From Mesorhizobium sp. CA8 (GTDB lineage: Bacteria > Pseudomonadota > Alphaproteobacteria > Rhizobiales > Rhizobiaceae), in the NCBI RefSeq assembly GCF_020164955.1, contig NZ_JAIUHG010000004.1, positions 214,435 to 278,434 on the forward strand: a stretch of 64,000 nucleotides of DNA. The letters run 5' to 3'. Of this stretch, positions 45,191 through 53,323 are shown piece after piece; position 1 is the first letter of the stretch, and every line of letters begins with the position of its first letter. The position numbers were made by a program, and so were the translations under genes. A model generated the notes under the pieces. The model did no database searches. It saw only the letters and a program-made list of their open reading frames with translations, and was not told where the DNA came from.

Positions 45191-48100
45191 ATGACAAATC
45201 TCGCCCTTTCCCGCTCCGTCTCGAGCCGTTCGAAAACCGTCATGGCGACGATCGTGAAACCCCTGTCATATGCCAGGCGCGGCGCGCGCTGGCTGATGGC
45301 GGCCGGTGTCGCGGTCGCCATGATGCCGGCCTTGCCGGCGCTCGCCCAGGACCAGGCTCCGGCCGCGATCAAACAGGCCGCCAATCCGGCGTCACGCGGC
45401 ATCAATGCCGAACTCGCGCGGATCGTCCCCTTCTTCACCAAGAAAGGCAGCCAGAAAAGCTGCGATTCCGTCGAGTATGTCCTGAGCTTCGGCATCCATG
45501 GCGACCCGCAGGACTTCGACCGGCCAAGCGTGGCCGCCCTGCTCAAGGCGACAAGGCTCGATTTCAAGGATCAACTGCCGCACGGCCTACAGATTGTCGG
45601 CGTCGATGTCTCCGGCGACGGCACCAGCGCCTCCGGCGGAGCGCTGCCCGCTGCTTCAATCGGCACGTCGGCCAGCCCGAACGACACGGCCAGCGTTTCC
45701 AACTTCCGCATCAGCGCTGCCAACCTCGATGGCACGGGTGCTGCGAACGAACGCGTCATCACCTTCCGCATCACCGCCAAGATAGACCATGCGACCTTTC
45801 CCGTGCCGACGACGGTCGACAACCAGGGTGAGATCGAGGTGGCCTTCAGGGGCGGTCCGGCAACAGCGATCCGCTCGCAGGATCCGGACAAGCCCGACGA
45901 CGGCGATTTCCTGACCGGCGTGAAGACCTCGATCAAGATCGACCTGACCAAGTGCAACCCGCCGCCTCCGCCTCCCGGCAAGGAATGCTTCAAGGTCGAG
46001 CACGGCACGGTCGACTGTGTGCCCGGCGGCGCCGCCTTCATCTACCATATGCCGGTCGGACCCGAGATGGGCGGCAAAGGGGTGCAGGTGTCGACGACCA
46101 CGCCCGGCATCAGCATCGTTCCCGACATGCAGAAAGTGCCGGTCGGCGGCGGCGTGCTGAACTGGAAGATCATCGGCGCTTCGCCGGGCGAGACCATCCA
46201 TCTCGTCGTCACCGGCATCGAGACCTATGCCGGGCCGAAGGAAGGCTGGGGGCTCTGCTGCACGCAGGTCATCGACATCGTCGTCCCGCGTGACCTCAGA
46301 TGCCCGCCGAAGGACAAGGAGCCGGACCTCAAGGTCGAGAAGCATGCCGACGTGCCGCGTTGCACGATAGCCGGCGGCTGCTACTTCACCATCACCGTCA
46401 CCAATGTCGGCGACGCGCCCTATAACGGCAAGATCGTGCTCGACGAGCTGACGCTGCCGGCAGGTTCGGTGCTGACCTCCGGGCCGAACGCGCCCTGGGT
46501 CTGCGTACCCGGCACGACGCCGATGACCTGCACCTATCCGGCGACGACGCTCAATCCCGGCGCCTCCGTCAACCTCAAGCTCGGCTTCAAGCCGGCGGGC
46601 GGCTGGCAGGGCGGCGTGCTGCGCAACTGCGCCGCCTATGACTACCAGGCCAGCGGCAAGCCGCTGTTCGGCAGCCAGCAGAACGACCGCGGCTGCGCCT
46701 CGATCCCGATCTGCCGCCGAGGCGATCGCGATCCGCAGTGCAATCGGCCGGTCGAGAAGAAGGTCGACCTGATCCTGAAGAAGCGCGCCCGCAGCCCGGT
46801 CTGCACTCCGGACGGCGCCTGCACTTTCGTGATCGACATCATTAACAACGGGACCGGCACCTATAACGGGCCGCTGACGGTGATCGATACCTACCCCGGC
46901 GGCGCGCCGACCTCGTCGACCTTCGGGCCGAGCCCGCCATGGACTTGCGGAGCGAACGGCCCCGGCCAGTTCCGCTGCGACAATGCCGGCATCTCGCTGC
47001 CTCCGGGCGCCTCGACGCCGATCGTCGTCAGAGCGGTGATGCCCGCAAACTACCGGCCGGACACGGTGGAGAACTGTGCCGAGGTGAAGGGCATTGCCGG
47101 CGAGGTCGACCTCGCCAACAACAAGGCCTGCGCCACCGAGCGCATCCGCCATCCGAATGGCGGCCAACCCGGCCTGCGCATCACCAAGACCTGCGGCGGC
47201 TCGCTTGCCGGTGCCGCGGTTTCCTGCCGCATCACCGTCACCAATGCCGGCACCGCGGCCCCGACCGGACCGGTGCGGGTCAACGATGCCGCGACGCTGG
47301 TGTCGGGCGGAGCGCCTGTACAAATACAGAGCGTCACCCCTGACGGTGCGGACTGGGCTTGCGGACCGGTGCCTGCCAACACGCTGTCGTGCCAGATCCC
47401 CGGCACCGTGATGACGCCCGGAACCAGCCGGCACTTCGACGTGACGGTGAACGGCAATGGCGCATTCGAGAATTGCGCGCGCGGCTCCTACGGGCCGGCG
47501 CCGGGCGACGACATCGTCTACCCGATCGGCCAGGCCTGCGCGAAGGGCGGCGGCTCGACCATCCGCGTCGAGAAGACCGGCGATGCCGAATGCCGGTCGG
47601 GAGAGCCCTGCTCGTTCGAGATCACCATCACGAACGATGGGCCGAATCCCTTCTCCGGCCCGGTCCGCATAGGCGATGCGATCGGCATCGACGGCATCGG
47701 CAGGCTGGAAGGCGTCCCGATCACCTCGATCGACCCGCCCTTCGGCTGCTCGCCGGAGCCGGCGACGCTGCCGGCGTCCTGCATCGCGAACCTGGCGCTC
47801 GGCGCCGGCGAAAGCCGCAAGCACCATGTCACCGTGACCCTTCCCGACGACAGGCGGCTTGCCGATCTCAAGGGCACGGTCACGGGACAGAATTGCGTCG
47901 GCGTGCTCTCGCCGAACACGCCGGTGCAAAGCGGCGGCGACGTGCTGTCGCGTGCACCGAGCGGCGTGCAGGGCGATCGCGGCAAGGCCTATGCGTGCCA
48001 TCCCTTCACCATCGGGCATGAGGTGAAGAACCAGTGCTTGTATGGAATGGTGCTGAACTCGGCCGGCCGCTGTGTCTGCCCGGAAGGCACCACCTTCCGT

Positions 48101-49033
48101 GATGGCCAATGCTCGTCCGGTGGCAGCAAGCTTCTGCCGCTGCCGGTGCCGCAGCGTTGCGTCCTGCTCCAGGGCCAGATCCGCACCGAGGACGGACGCT
48201 GCGTCTGCCCGCGCGGCACCGAACTGGAAAACGGCAAGTGCGTCCAGGGCGAAGAGCCGCAGGAGCCGCAATGCACGCTGCGTCCCGGCCAGTACCGCGA
48301 CCAGAACGGCAATTGCGTCTGCCGCCGCGGCGAGCTGGTGAACGGCGTATGCCAGGTCGTCCCGCCGAAATGCACGATCCGTGGCGCAGTGCTGACGACG
48401 GACGGCTGCGTCTGCCCGAAAGGCACGCATCTCGACCGTGCCGCCAAGGCTTGCGTGCCTAACAGGCAGCCGCCCGCCCAGTGCCGTGTCCGCGGCCAGT
48501 CCCGCAATGCCGATGGCGATTGCGTCTGCCCGAGCGGCATGGAGGTGCGCGGCGGCGCCTGCCGGCCTATCGTGTCGAAGCAGTGCCCGGTCCGCGGCCA
48601 GGTGCGCGACCCCAACGGCAACTGCGCCTGCCCGGATGGCCTGGTGGTGCGGGGCAGGGCCTGCCAGCGGCCGAGGCCGAGCCAGGAGCAGTGCGCCATC
48701 CGCGGCCAGGTCCACAACAAGCGGGGTGACTGCGTCTGCCCGCGCGGGACCGAAATTCGCGACGGCGCCTGCCGCAAGGCATCGGTGGAATGCGCACCGG
48801 GTGCGGAGTTCATCGACGGACAGTGCCAGCCGGTCTTCACCCGGCGGCGCTGCCCGGCCGGAACGACCGGCCAGTATCCGGATTGCTACCCGATCCGCAG
48901 GCCGCCGGACATCGAGATCAACCCCGGCATCCTGCTCAACCCGAATGTGCTGCAGCAACTGGTGCCGCAGCGCCAGCCACGCCGCTTGCTGCAGGATCCG
49001 GCGGGCGCCAACATCCAGAACTTCAAGCCGTAG
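45191..49033 (+). CDS. Large exported protein with DUF11-like repeats and Cys-rich repeat tail
   Basis: 1280 aa. GGAGGGACAG precedes the ATG at 45191, and the signal segment is WLMAAGVAVAMMPALPALAQ (residues 33-52). Residues 265-372 are the module shared with the preceding protein (ECFKVEHGTVDC, GLCCTQVIDIVVP). About four DUF11-like beta domains follow near 376, 525, 660 and 790 (each with K.. and a CxF/SFxITVTN-type core). From about 934 to 1234 there are seven cysteine units of the form C-x-C-P/R-x-G-..-G-x-C, similar to trypsin-inhibitor-like or EGF-like folds. A terminator follows the gene. Surface or matrix location is inferred; no enzyme motif is visible. Confidence 0.78.
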   Translation: MTNLALSRSVSSRSKTVMATIVKPLSYARRGARWLMAAGVAVAMMPALPALAQDQAPAAIKQAANPASRGINAELARIVPFFTKKGSQKSCDSVEYVLSFGIHGDPQDFDRPSVAALLKATRLDFKDQLPHGLQIVGVDVSGDGTSASGGALPAASIGTSASPNDTASVSNFRISAANLDGTGAANERVITFRITAKIDHATFPVPTTVDNQGEIEVAFRGGPATAIRSQDPDKPDDGDFLTGVKTSIKIDLTKCNPPPPPPGKECFKVEHGTVDCVPGGAAFIYHMPVGPEMGGKGVQVSTTTPGISIVPDMQKVPVGGGVLNWKIIGASPGETIHLVVTGIETYAGPKEGWGLCCTQVIDIVVPRDLRCPPKDKEPDLKVEKHADVPRCTIAGGCYFTITVTNVGDAPYNGKIVLDELTLPAGSVLTSGPNAPWVCVPGTTPMTCTYPATTLNPGASVNLKLGFKPAGGWQGGVLRNCAAYDYQASGKPLFGSQQNDRGCASIPICRRGDRDPQCNRPVEKKVDLILKKRARSPVCTPDGACTFVIDIINNGTGTYNGPLTVIDTYPGGAPTSSTFGPSPPWTCGANGPGQFRCDNAGISLPPGASTPIVVRAVMPANYRPDTVENCAEVKGIAGEVDLANNKACATERIRHPNGGQPGLRITKTCGGSLAGAAVSCRITVTNAGTAAPTGPVRVNDAATLVSGGAPVQIQSVTPDGADWACGPVPANTLSCQIPGTVMTPGTSRHFDVTVNGNGAFENCARGSYGPAPGDDIVYPIGQACAKGGGSTIRVEKTGDAECRSGEPCSFEITITNDGPNPFSGPVRIGDAIGIDGIGRLEGVPITSIDPPFGCSPEPATLPASCIANLALGAGESRKHHVTVTLPDDRRLADLKGTVTGQNCVGVLSPNTPVQSGGDVLSRAPSGVQGDRGKAYACHPFTIGHEVKNQCLYGMVLNSAGRCVCPEGTTFRDGQCSSGGSKLLPLPVPQRCVLLQGQIRTEDGRCVCPRGTELENGKCVQGEEPQEPQCTLRPGQYRDQNGNCVCRRGELVNGVCQVVPPKCTIRGAVLTTDGCVCPKGTHLDRAAKACVPNRQPPAQCRVRGQSRNADGDCVCPSGMEVRGGACRPIVSKQCPVRGQVRDPNGNCACPDGLVVRGRACQRPRPSQEQCAIRGQVHNKRGDCVCPRGTEIRDGACRKASVECAPGAEFIDGQCQPVFTRRRCPAGTTGQYPDCYPIRRPPDIEINPGILLNPNVLQQLVPQRQPRRLLQDPAGANIQNFKP

Positions 49034-49053
49034 TCTTGCGGCTGAAGATCAAG

Positions 49054-49085
49054 ACCCGCCGGAGCGATCCGGCGGGTTTTCTTTT
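49054..49085 (+). terminator. Rho-independent terminator of the secreted-protein operon
   Basis: ACCCGCCGGA-GCGA-TCCGGCGGGT followed by TTTCTTTTCC: a perfect 10-bp stem, 4-base loop and T-rich tail, 20 bases after the stop codon. Confidence 0.92.
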
Positions 49086-49125
49086 CCACATCGAAGAAAG
49101 CTCTATGGCAGGTGGGCCCATGCGT

Positions 49126-49275
49126 CCGTCGAAACATGCTTCCCCTTGGCCGGACCATGGTCCAGGGCGTTTCACCGTTTCACGGAAACTATGAAACGCC
49201 CTATGTCTTTGTTTTCACGCAATTCCGGACGCAAAAGCGCTCGCACTTTTCCTGGAATTGCTCTAGGCAATCGCC
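49126..49275. repeat. Mosaic dispersed repeat (RIME-like)
   Basis: GGGCGTTTCACCGTTTCACGG..AAACGCCC forms one hairpin, followed by TTTGTTTTCACGCAATTCCG and CACTTTTCCTGGAATTGC, which pair as GCAATTCC/GGAATTGC. This mosaic of two palindromes recurs in rhizobial intergenic regions. It lies upstream of rpe. Confidence 0.7.
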
Positions 49276-49324
49276 CTGACAGGCGCGCGACCACGCGCAC
49301 AGGACCGCCGGGAGAATTTGCGCC

Positions 49325-50002
49325 ATGAGCAAGAAGACCCTGATCGCGCCATCGGTGCTGGCGTCGGATTTCTCGAAGCTGGGCGATGAGGTCGAGGCCG
49401 TCGTGGCGGCCGGCGCCGACTGGATCCATCTCGACGTGATGGACGGCCATTTCGTGCCCAACATCACCTTCGGCCCGCCGGTGATCAAGGCGATCCGCAA
49501 TCGCACCAAAGCCTTCTTCGACTGCCATCTGATGATTGCGCCGGCCGATCCTTACCTGGCGGCCTTCGCCGAAGCCGGGTGCGACGGCATGACGGTGCAC
49601 GCCGAAGCCGGGCCGCATCTCGACCGCTCGTTGCAGACCATCAAGAGCCTCGGCAAGAGGGCCGGCGTCTCGCTCAACCCGGCAACGCCGGAAACGGTGA
49701 TCGAATATGTGCTCGACCGGCTCGACCTGATCCTGATCATGACGGTCAATCCCGGTTTCGGCGGACAGGCCTTCATCCCGGCGATCGTCGACAAGGTGAA
49801 ACGGGTGAAGGCGCTGATCGGCAGCCGGCCGATCCACATCGAGATCGACGGCGGCGTCTCGGCCGAGACGGCGCCGCTGGTGACCGCGGCCGGCGCCAAT
49901 GTGCTGGTGGCGGGTGCCGCCGTCTTCAAGGGCGGCAGCATCGAAGCCTATAGGGCGAACATCGAAGCAATTCGCACCGCAGCCGACAGGACCGCAAGTT
50001 GA
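49325..50002 (+). CDS. rpe: Ribulose-phosphate 3-epimerase
   Basis: 225-aa TIM-barrel enzyme of the pentose phosphate pathway. [18 protein letters not shown] carries the metal His/Asp residues, [11 protein letters not shown] the next His, [11 protein letters not shown] the loop, and [13 protein letters not shown] the final catalytic Asp. The length is normal. It stands alone between a dispersed repeat and the FadR-type regulator. It also links functionally to xylose and amino-sugar use elsewhere in the window, but that is general metabolism. Confidence 0.95.
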   Translation: MSKKTLIAPSVLASDFSKLGDEVEAVVAAGADWIHLDVMDGHFVPNITFGPPVIKAIRNRTKAFFDCHLMIAPADPYLAAFAEAGCDGMTVHAEAGPHLDRSLQTIKSLGKRAGVSLNPATPETVIEYVLDRLDLILIMTVNPGFGGQAFIPAIVDKVKRVKALIGSRPIHIEIDGGVSAETAPLVTAAGANVLVAGAAVFKGGSIEAYRANIEAIRTAADRTAS

Positions 50003-50049
50003 ACGCATAGCAGTCCGATCTCTCTCGTAAGTTGCGCAATCGAGCAGAG

Positions 50050-50067
50050 ATTGAACGACTGTTCAAT
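50050..50067. promoter_or_regulatory. Perfect inverted repeat downstream of rpe
   Basis: ATTGAAC-GACT-GTTCAAT, a 7-bp stem in the AT-richer gap between rpe and the FadR-type gene. It could be an operator or a weak rpe terminator; there is no T-run. Confidence 0.35.
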
Positions 50068-50190
50068 ATGTGAAGCGGCGCAGGAATACCAGCTTTTTAT
50101 CGAGATTCTACTTCGTTCAATAAATAGACGACCCATCTCGTCTTAAAGTCGAATATCGTCATCTTCCGCTTGAGGCGCCATTGCCCGGAT

Positions 50191-50201
50191 GTATGATACA
50201 C
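50191..50201. promoter_or_regulatory. Candidate operator of the FadR-type regulator
   Basis: TGTATGATACA is a perfect 5-bp palindrome with a central base, the size and style of FCD-class GntR operators. It lies 59 bases upstream of the regulator start. Confidence 0.5.
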
Positions 50202-50260
50202 GTACGGAATTGCTTCGCCGAGGGGCCCTGGCAAACCAGGGGCAAGCAACAGGAGTTTGA

Positions 50261-50998
50261 TTGACAAACGGAAGCACCGAGCCGGGCCAAAGCAAGGGCG
50301 GCAAAAGCACGCTTGCCAGTTCCGTCTACCAGCAACTGCGCGACGACCTGTTGCGCGGAGCTCTGGAGTCCGAGACGAAACTGCGTGTCGAATGGGTCGT
50401 TTCCCGCTATGGCGCCGGCGCCTCGCCGGTCCGCGAGGCACTCAACCGCCTGGCCGCCGAGGGCCTGCTCGGCCGTCACGACCAGCGCGGCTTCTTCCTG
50501 ATGCCGGTCAGCGCCGCGGAACTGGAGGAATTGACGCGCACGCGCTGCTGGCTTGAGGAGCGGGCGCTGCGCGAATCCATTGCTCACCGCACCGCCGAAT
50601 GGGAAGAGCAGCTGGTGCTGGCGCTGCACCGCCTTGCGCGCGCCGAGCGCCGCCTGCCGGATGACCCGACAACCAACAATCCGGAGTGGGAGAAGCTGCA
50701 CCGGGCCTTTCATCGCGCGCTGATCGCGGCGTGCCGGTCGCATTGGCTGATCGGCTTTTGCGATCAGCTTTCCGATCAGGCCTCGCGCTACCGCCTGATC
50801 GCGCAAAATGCGCCAGGCACGGGGCGCGACGATCTCGGCGAGGACCGCATCATTGCCGAGCGCACGCTGGACGGCGACGCCGACGGCGCGGTCGAGGCGC
50901 TTCTCAATCACTACCGCCTCACCGCGGCGATGTGCATGGAACGCCTCGCCCAGGGCTACGACCCGAGGGCCGGCAAGTCCCAACGCGGCCGCAAATAG
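50261..50998 (+). CDS. GntR-family regulator, FadR/FCD subfamily (possible MatR)
   Basis: 245-aa regulator. The winged helix (SSVYQQLRDDLLRGALESET, GAGASPVREALNRLAAEGLL) occupies residues 20-80, and the helical FCD ligand domain (TRTRCWLEERALRESIAHR, HRAFHRALIAAC) covers the rest. The TTG start is supported by AGGAG five bases upstream. It precedes a malonyl-CoA synthetase gene by 107 bases; in Rhizobium MatR, also of this family, controls mat genes, but matA and matC are absent here. The ligand is unproven. Confidence 0.85.
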   Translation: MTNGSTEPGQSKGGKSTLASSVYQQLRDDLLRGALESETKLRVEWVVSRYGAGASPVREALNRLAAEGLLGRHDQRGFFLMPVSAAELEELTRTRCWLEERALRESIAHRTAEWEEQLVLALHRLARAERRLPDDPTTNNPEWEKLHRAFHRALIAACRSHWLIGFCDQLSDQASRYRLIAQNAPGTGRDDLGEDRIIAERTLDGDADGAVEALLNHYRLTAAMCMERLAQGYDPRAGKSQRGRK

Positions 50999-51105
50999 CG
51001 GATTGAAGAATCAACGCAGTTTTTGCTCCGGGCGTCAAATCTGGTATTCGCTCAGGCGAGCGCATGCATGCGCCATTCGGCCTTCGTCCGCCGTGAGGAC
51101 ATTTC

Positions 51106-52623
51106 ATGACCAATCATCTCTTCAGCGCTTTCCGTTCCCGCATGCCGGCGCCCGGCCGGCTGCTGATGAAGACGGATGACGGCCGTTCGATCACCTATGG
51201 CGACATGCTGGCGAAATCGGCGCAGCTTGCGCACGCCCTGGCGCAGGCTGGCGTCGAGCCCGGCGACCGCGTCGCGGTCCAGGTCGAGAAGAGCCGGGAG
51301 GCGGCGCTGCTCTATCTCGCCACGTTACGCGCCGGCGCGGTCTTCCTGCCGCTCAACACCGCCTACACGCTGCCCGAGCTCGACTATTTCTTCCGCGACG
51401 CCAGGCCGAAGCTGATCGTTTGCGATCCGGACCGTCTTTCGGGCGTCGAACCGCTTGCCGCGGCGATCGGCGCCACGGTGCTGACGCTCGGCCGCGACGG
51501 ACAGGGAACGCTGGCCAGCCAGGCTTCGCGACAGGCGACGGATTTCAGCGATGTCGCGCGCGGGCCGGACGATCTTGCCGCGATCCTCTACACTTCCGGC
51601 ACGACCGGCCGTTCCAAGGGCGCGATGCTCAGCCACGAGAACCTCGCCTCCAACGCGCGCGTGCTGGTGGAGCAATGGCGCTTCAGCGCCGACGACGTGC
51701 TGATCCATGCGCTGCCCATCTTCCACACGCACGGCCTGTTCGTGGCTACCAACGTCATCCTGATGGCCGGCGCGAAAATGCTGTTCGAGCAGAAATTCGA
51801 TCCGGCGCGCGTCATTTCGCTCTTGCCGCGCGCGACCGCGCTGATGGGCGTGCCGACCTTCTATGTGCGGCTGTTGCAGCAGGACGGCCTGACACGCGAG
51901 GCGGCGAAGACGATCCGGGTCTTCATCTCCGGCTCGGCGCCGCTCTTGGCCGAGACGCACAAGGCCTGGCGCGAGCGCACCGGCCACGCCATCCTCGAGC
52001 GCTACGGCATGACCGAAACCAACATGAACACGTCCAACCCCTATGACGGCGAGCGGCGCGCCGGCACGGTCGGCTTCCCCTTGCCGGGTGTTTCGCTGCG
52101 CATCACCGATCCCGAGAACGGCAAGTCGCTTGCCCAGGGCGAGATCGGCATGATCGAGGTGAAGGGCCCGAACGTCTTTGCGGGCTATTGGCGCATGCCC
52201 GACAAGACCAGGGCCGAGTTCCGCGACGACGGCTTCTTCATCACCGGCGACCTCGGCCTGATCGACGCCGACGGCTATGTCCACATCGTCGGACGCGGCA
52301 AGGACCTGATCATCTCGGGCGGATACAACGTCTATCCGAAGGAGATCGAAAGCGAGATCGACGCGCTGGACGGCGTCAGCGAAAGCGCGGTGATCGGCGT
52401 TGCGCATCCGGATTTCGGCGAGGGCGTCACCGCGGTGGTGGTGCGCAAGCCGGGCTCGGCGATCAGCGCCGCCGACATTGCCAGCGCCATCGCCGGACGG
52501 CTGGCGAAATACAAGCATCCGAAGCAGGTGATCTTCGTCGACGAGCTGCCGCGCAACACAATGGGCAAGGTGCAGAAGAACGTGCTGCGTGAGGCCTATA
52601 AGGATATTTACGCGGCGAAATAG
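51106..52623 (+). CDS. matB: Malonyl-CoA synthetase
   Basis: 505-aa ANL-superfamily ligase that converts malonate, CoA and ATP to malonyl-CoA. The AMP-binding P-loop is LYTSGTTGRSKGAMLSH; HALPIFHTHGLFVATN and ERYGMTETNMNTSNPYDGERR are close to rhizobial MatB, and the C-terminal PRNTMGKVQKN carries the catalytic Lys. The length matches MatB (about 504 aa). Other malonate genes (decarboxylase matA, transporter matC) are not in the window. The upstream FadR-type gene is the probable regulator. Confidence 0.87.
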   Translation: MTNHLFSAFRSRMPAPGRLLMKTDDGRSITYGDMLAKSAQLAHALAQAGVEPGDRVAVQVEKSREAALLYLATLRAGAVFLPLNTAYTLPELDYFFRDARPKLIVCDPDRLSGVEPLAAAIGATVLTLGRDGQGTLASQASRQATDFSDVARGPDDLAAILYTSGTTGRSKGAMLSHENLASNARVLVEQWRFSADDVLIHALPIFHTHGLFVATNVILMAGAKMLFEQKFDPARVISLLPRATALMGVPTFYVRLLQQDGLTREAAKTIRVFISGSAPLLAETHKAWRERTGHAILERYGMTETNMNTSNPYDGERRAGTVGFPLPGVSLRITDPENGKSLAQGEIGMIEVKGPNVFAGYWRMPDKTRAEFRDDGFFITGDLGLIDADGYVHIVGRGKDLIISGGYNVYPKEIESEIDALDGVSESAVIGVAHPDFGEGVTAVVVRKPGSAISAADIASAIAGRLAKYKHPKQVIFVDELPRNTMGKVQKNVLREAYKDIYAAK

Positions 52624-52675
52624 CGCCGGCTAATAATCTATCGAGCCACAGGCCTCGGAGATGGGCCAAGACGCC

Positions 52676-52750
52676 CATCGCCTCGTCATCCTAGGGCGGA
52701 GCAAGGAGCGAAGCGACGCGCGGAGACCCTAGAATCCATGCCGTTACGCT
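52676..52750. repeat. Dispersed GC-rich intergenic repeat
   Basis: CCTAGGGCGGAGCAAGGAGC, then GAAGCGACGC and GGAGACCCTAGAATCCATGC. This arrangement of TAGGG...CCCTA with the GAGCGAAGCGACG core is a common intergenic element in Mesorhizobium-type genomes. Confidence 0.6.
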
Positions 52751-52792
52751 AAGGCGCTTGTAACGTTGCAGAATTCTGTACCGTTGCGCCCT

Positions 52793-52933
52793 ATGGCGTT
52801 GCCGATATTTAAAGGAGCATTAACGGACGGGGAACAGCCGGCAACGGTAGCTTATTTCTTCTACTGCCTAGGCGCTATTATTCCGATCATCACGGTTGTT
52901 GTACTGTTTGCTTTGCAGACGATGCCGCGATGA
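52793..52933 (+). CDS. Candidate 46-aa single-pass membrane protein
   Basis: The frame encodes MALPIFKGALTDGEQ then a long hydrophobic segment (FFYCLGAIIPIITVVVLFAL) and ends TMPR. One transmembrane helix with a short polar N-terminus is plausible. The ribosome site is poor. It lies in a locally AT-richer patch with the next small gene 55 bases downstream, so both may be recent arrivals. No family is recognised. Confidence 0.4.
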   Translation: MALPIFKGALTDGEQPATVAYFFYCLGAIIPIITVVVLFALQTMPR

Positions 52934-52988
52934 CATACATCTCTTCGTGAGCGCTCTCGCCTAATTTCGTTTTCATCGGAAGGCAAAG

Positions 52989-53177
52989 ATGTCAGGGATC
53001 ATAATCGATCAACTGGAACGCCTTAAAACGGCAAGAGGAAAGGAACTTCTAGCCGAGGACCGCCTGGAGGATGTAAAAGTTACCAGTGTGGCACCTCCAC
53101 CTGTCCCTAGCGATGAACGCATCAAGATCGAGGTCGGAGAAGACGGCGCACCAAAGGTCAAGGTGCGTAAGCCTTAG
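52989..53177 (+). CDS. Small hypothetical protein
   Basis: 62-aa charged protein (MSGIIIDQLERLKTARGKEL, ending GAPKVKVRKP). GGAAGG is well placed before the ATG. There is no signal or membrane segment. I do not recognise it. It follows the candidate membrane ORF in the AT-richer patch and lies tail-to-tail with nagA. Confidence 0.5.
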   Translation: MSGIIIDQLERLKTARGKELLAEDRLEDVKVTSVAPPPVPSDERIKIEVGEDGAPKVKVRKP

Positions 53178-53323
53178 CATTTCTACGTTCCGCGCATCTC
53201 TTTTGTCGCGAAACTCCCAAAAACCCGACATTTTAAGGCCCGATAAGCAGAGGCCTCAAATCTTCGCGGTCAGAAAATGTCTGTCCCGGTCAAAACCTGC
53301 CCGAGTATGACGGGAGGATGTGC

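Noticed and set aside
45656..48958. 1100-codon open frame on the minus strand opposite the large exported protein
   Set aside because: It is an antisense shadow of a high-GC gene: low-complexity Arg/Ala/Asp/His composition, no domain and no ribosome site. The plus strand has signal peptide, repeats and terminator.
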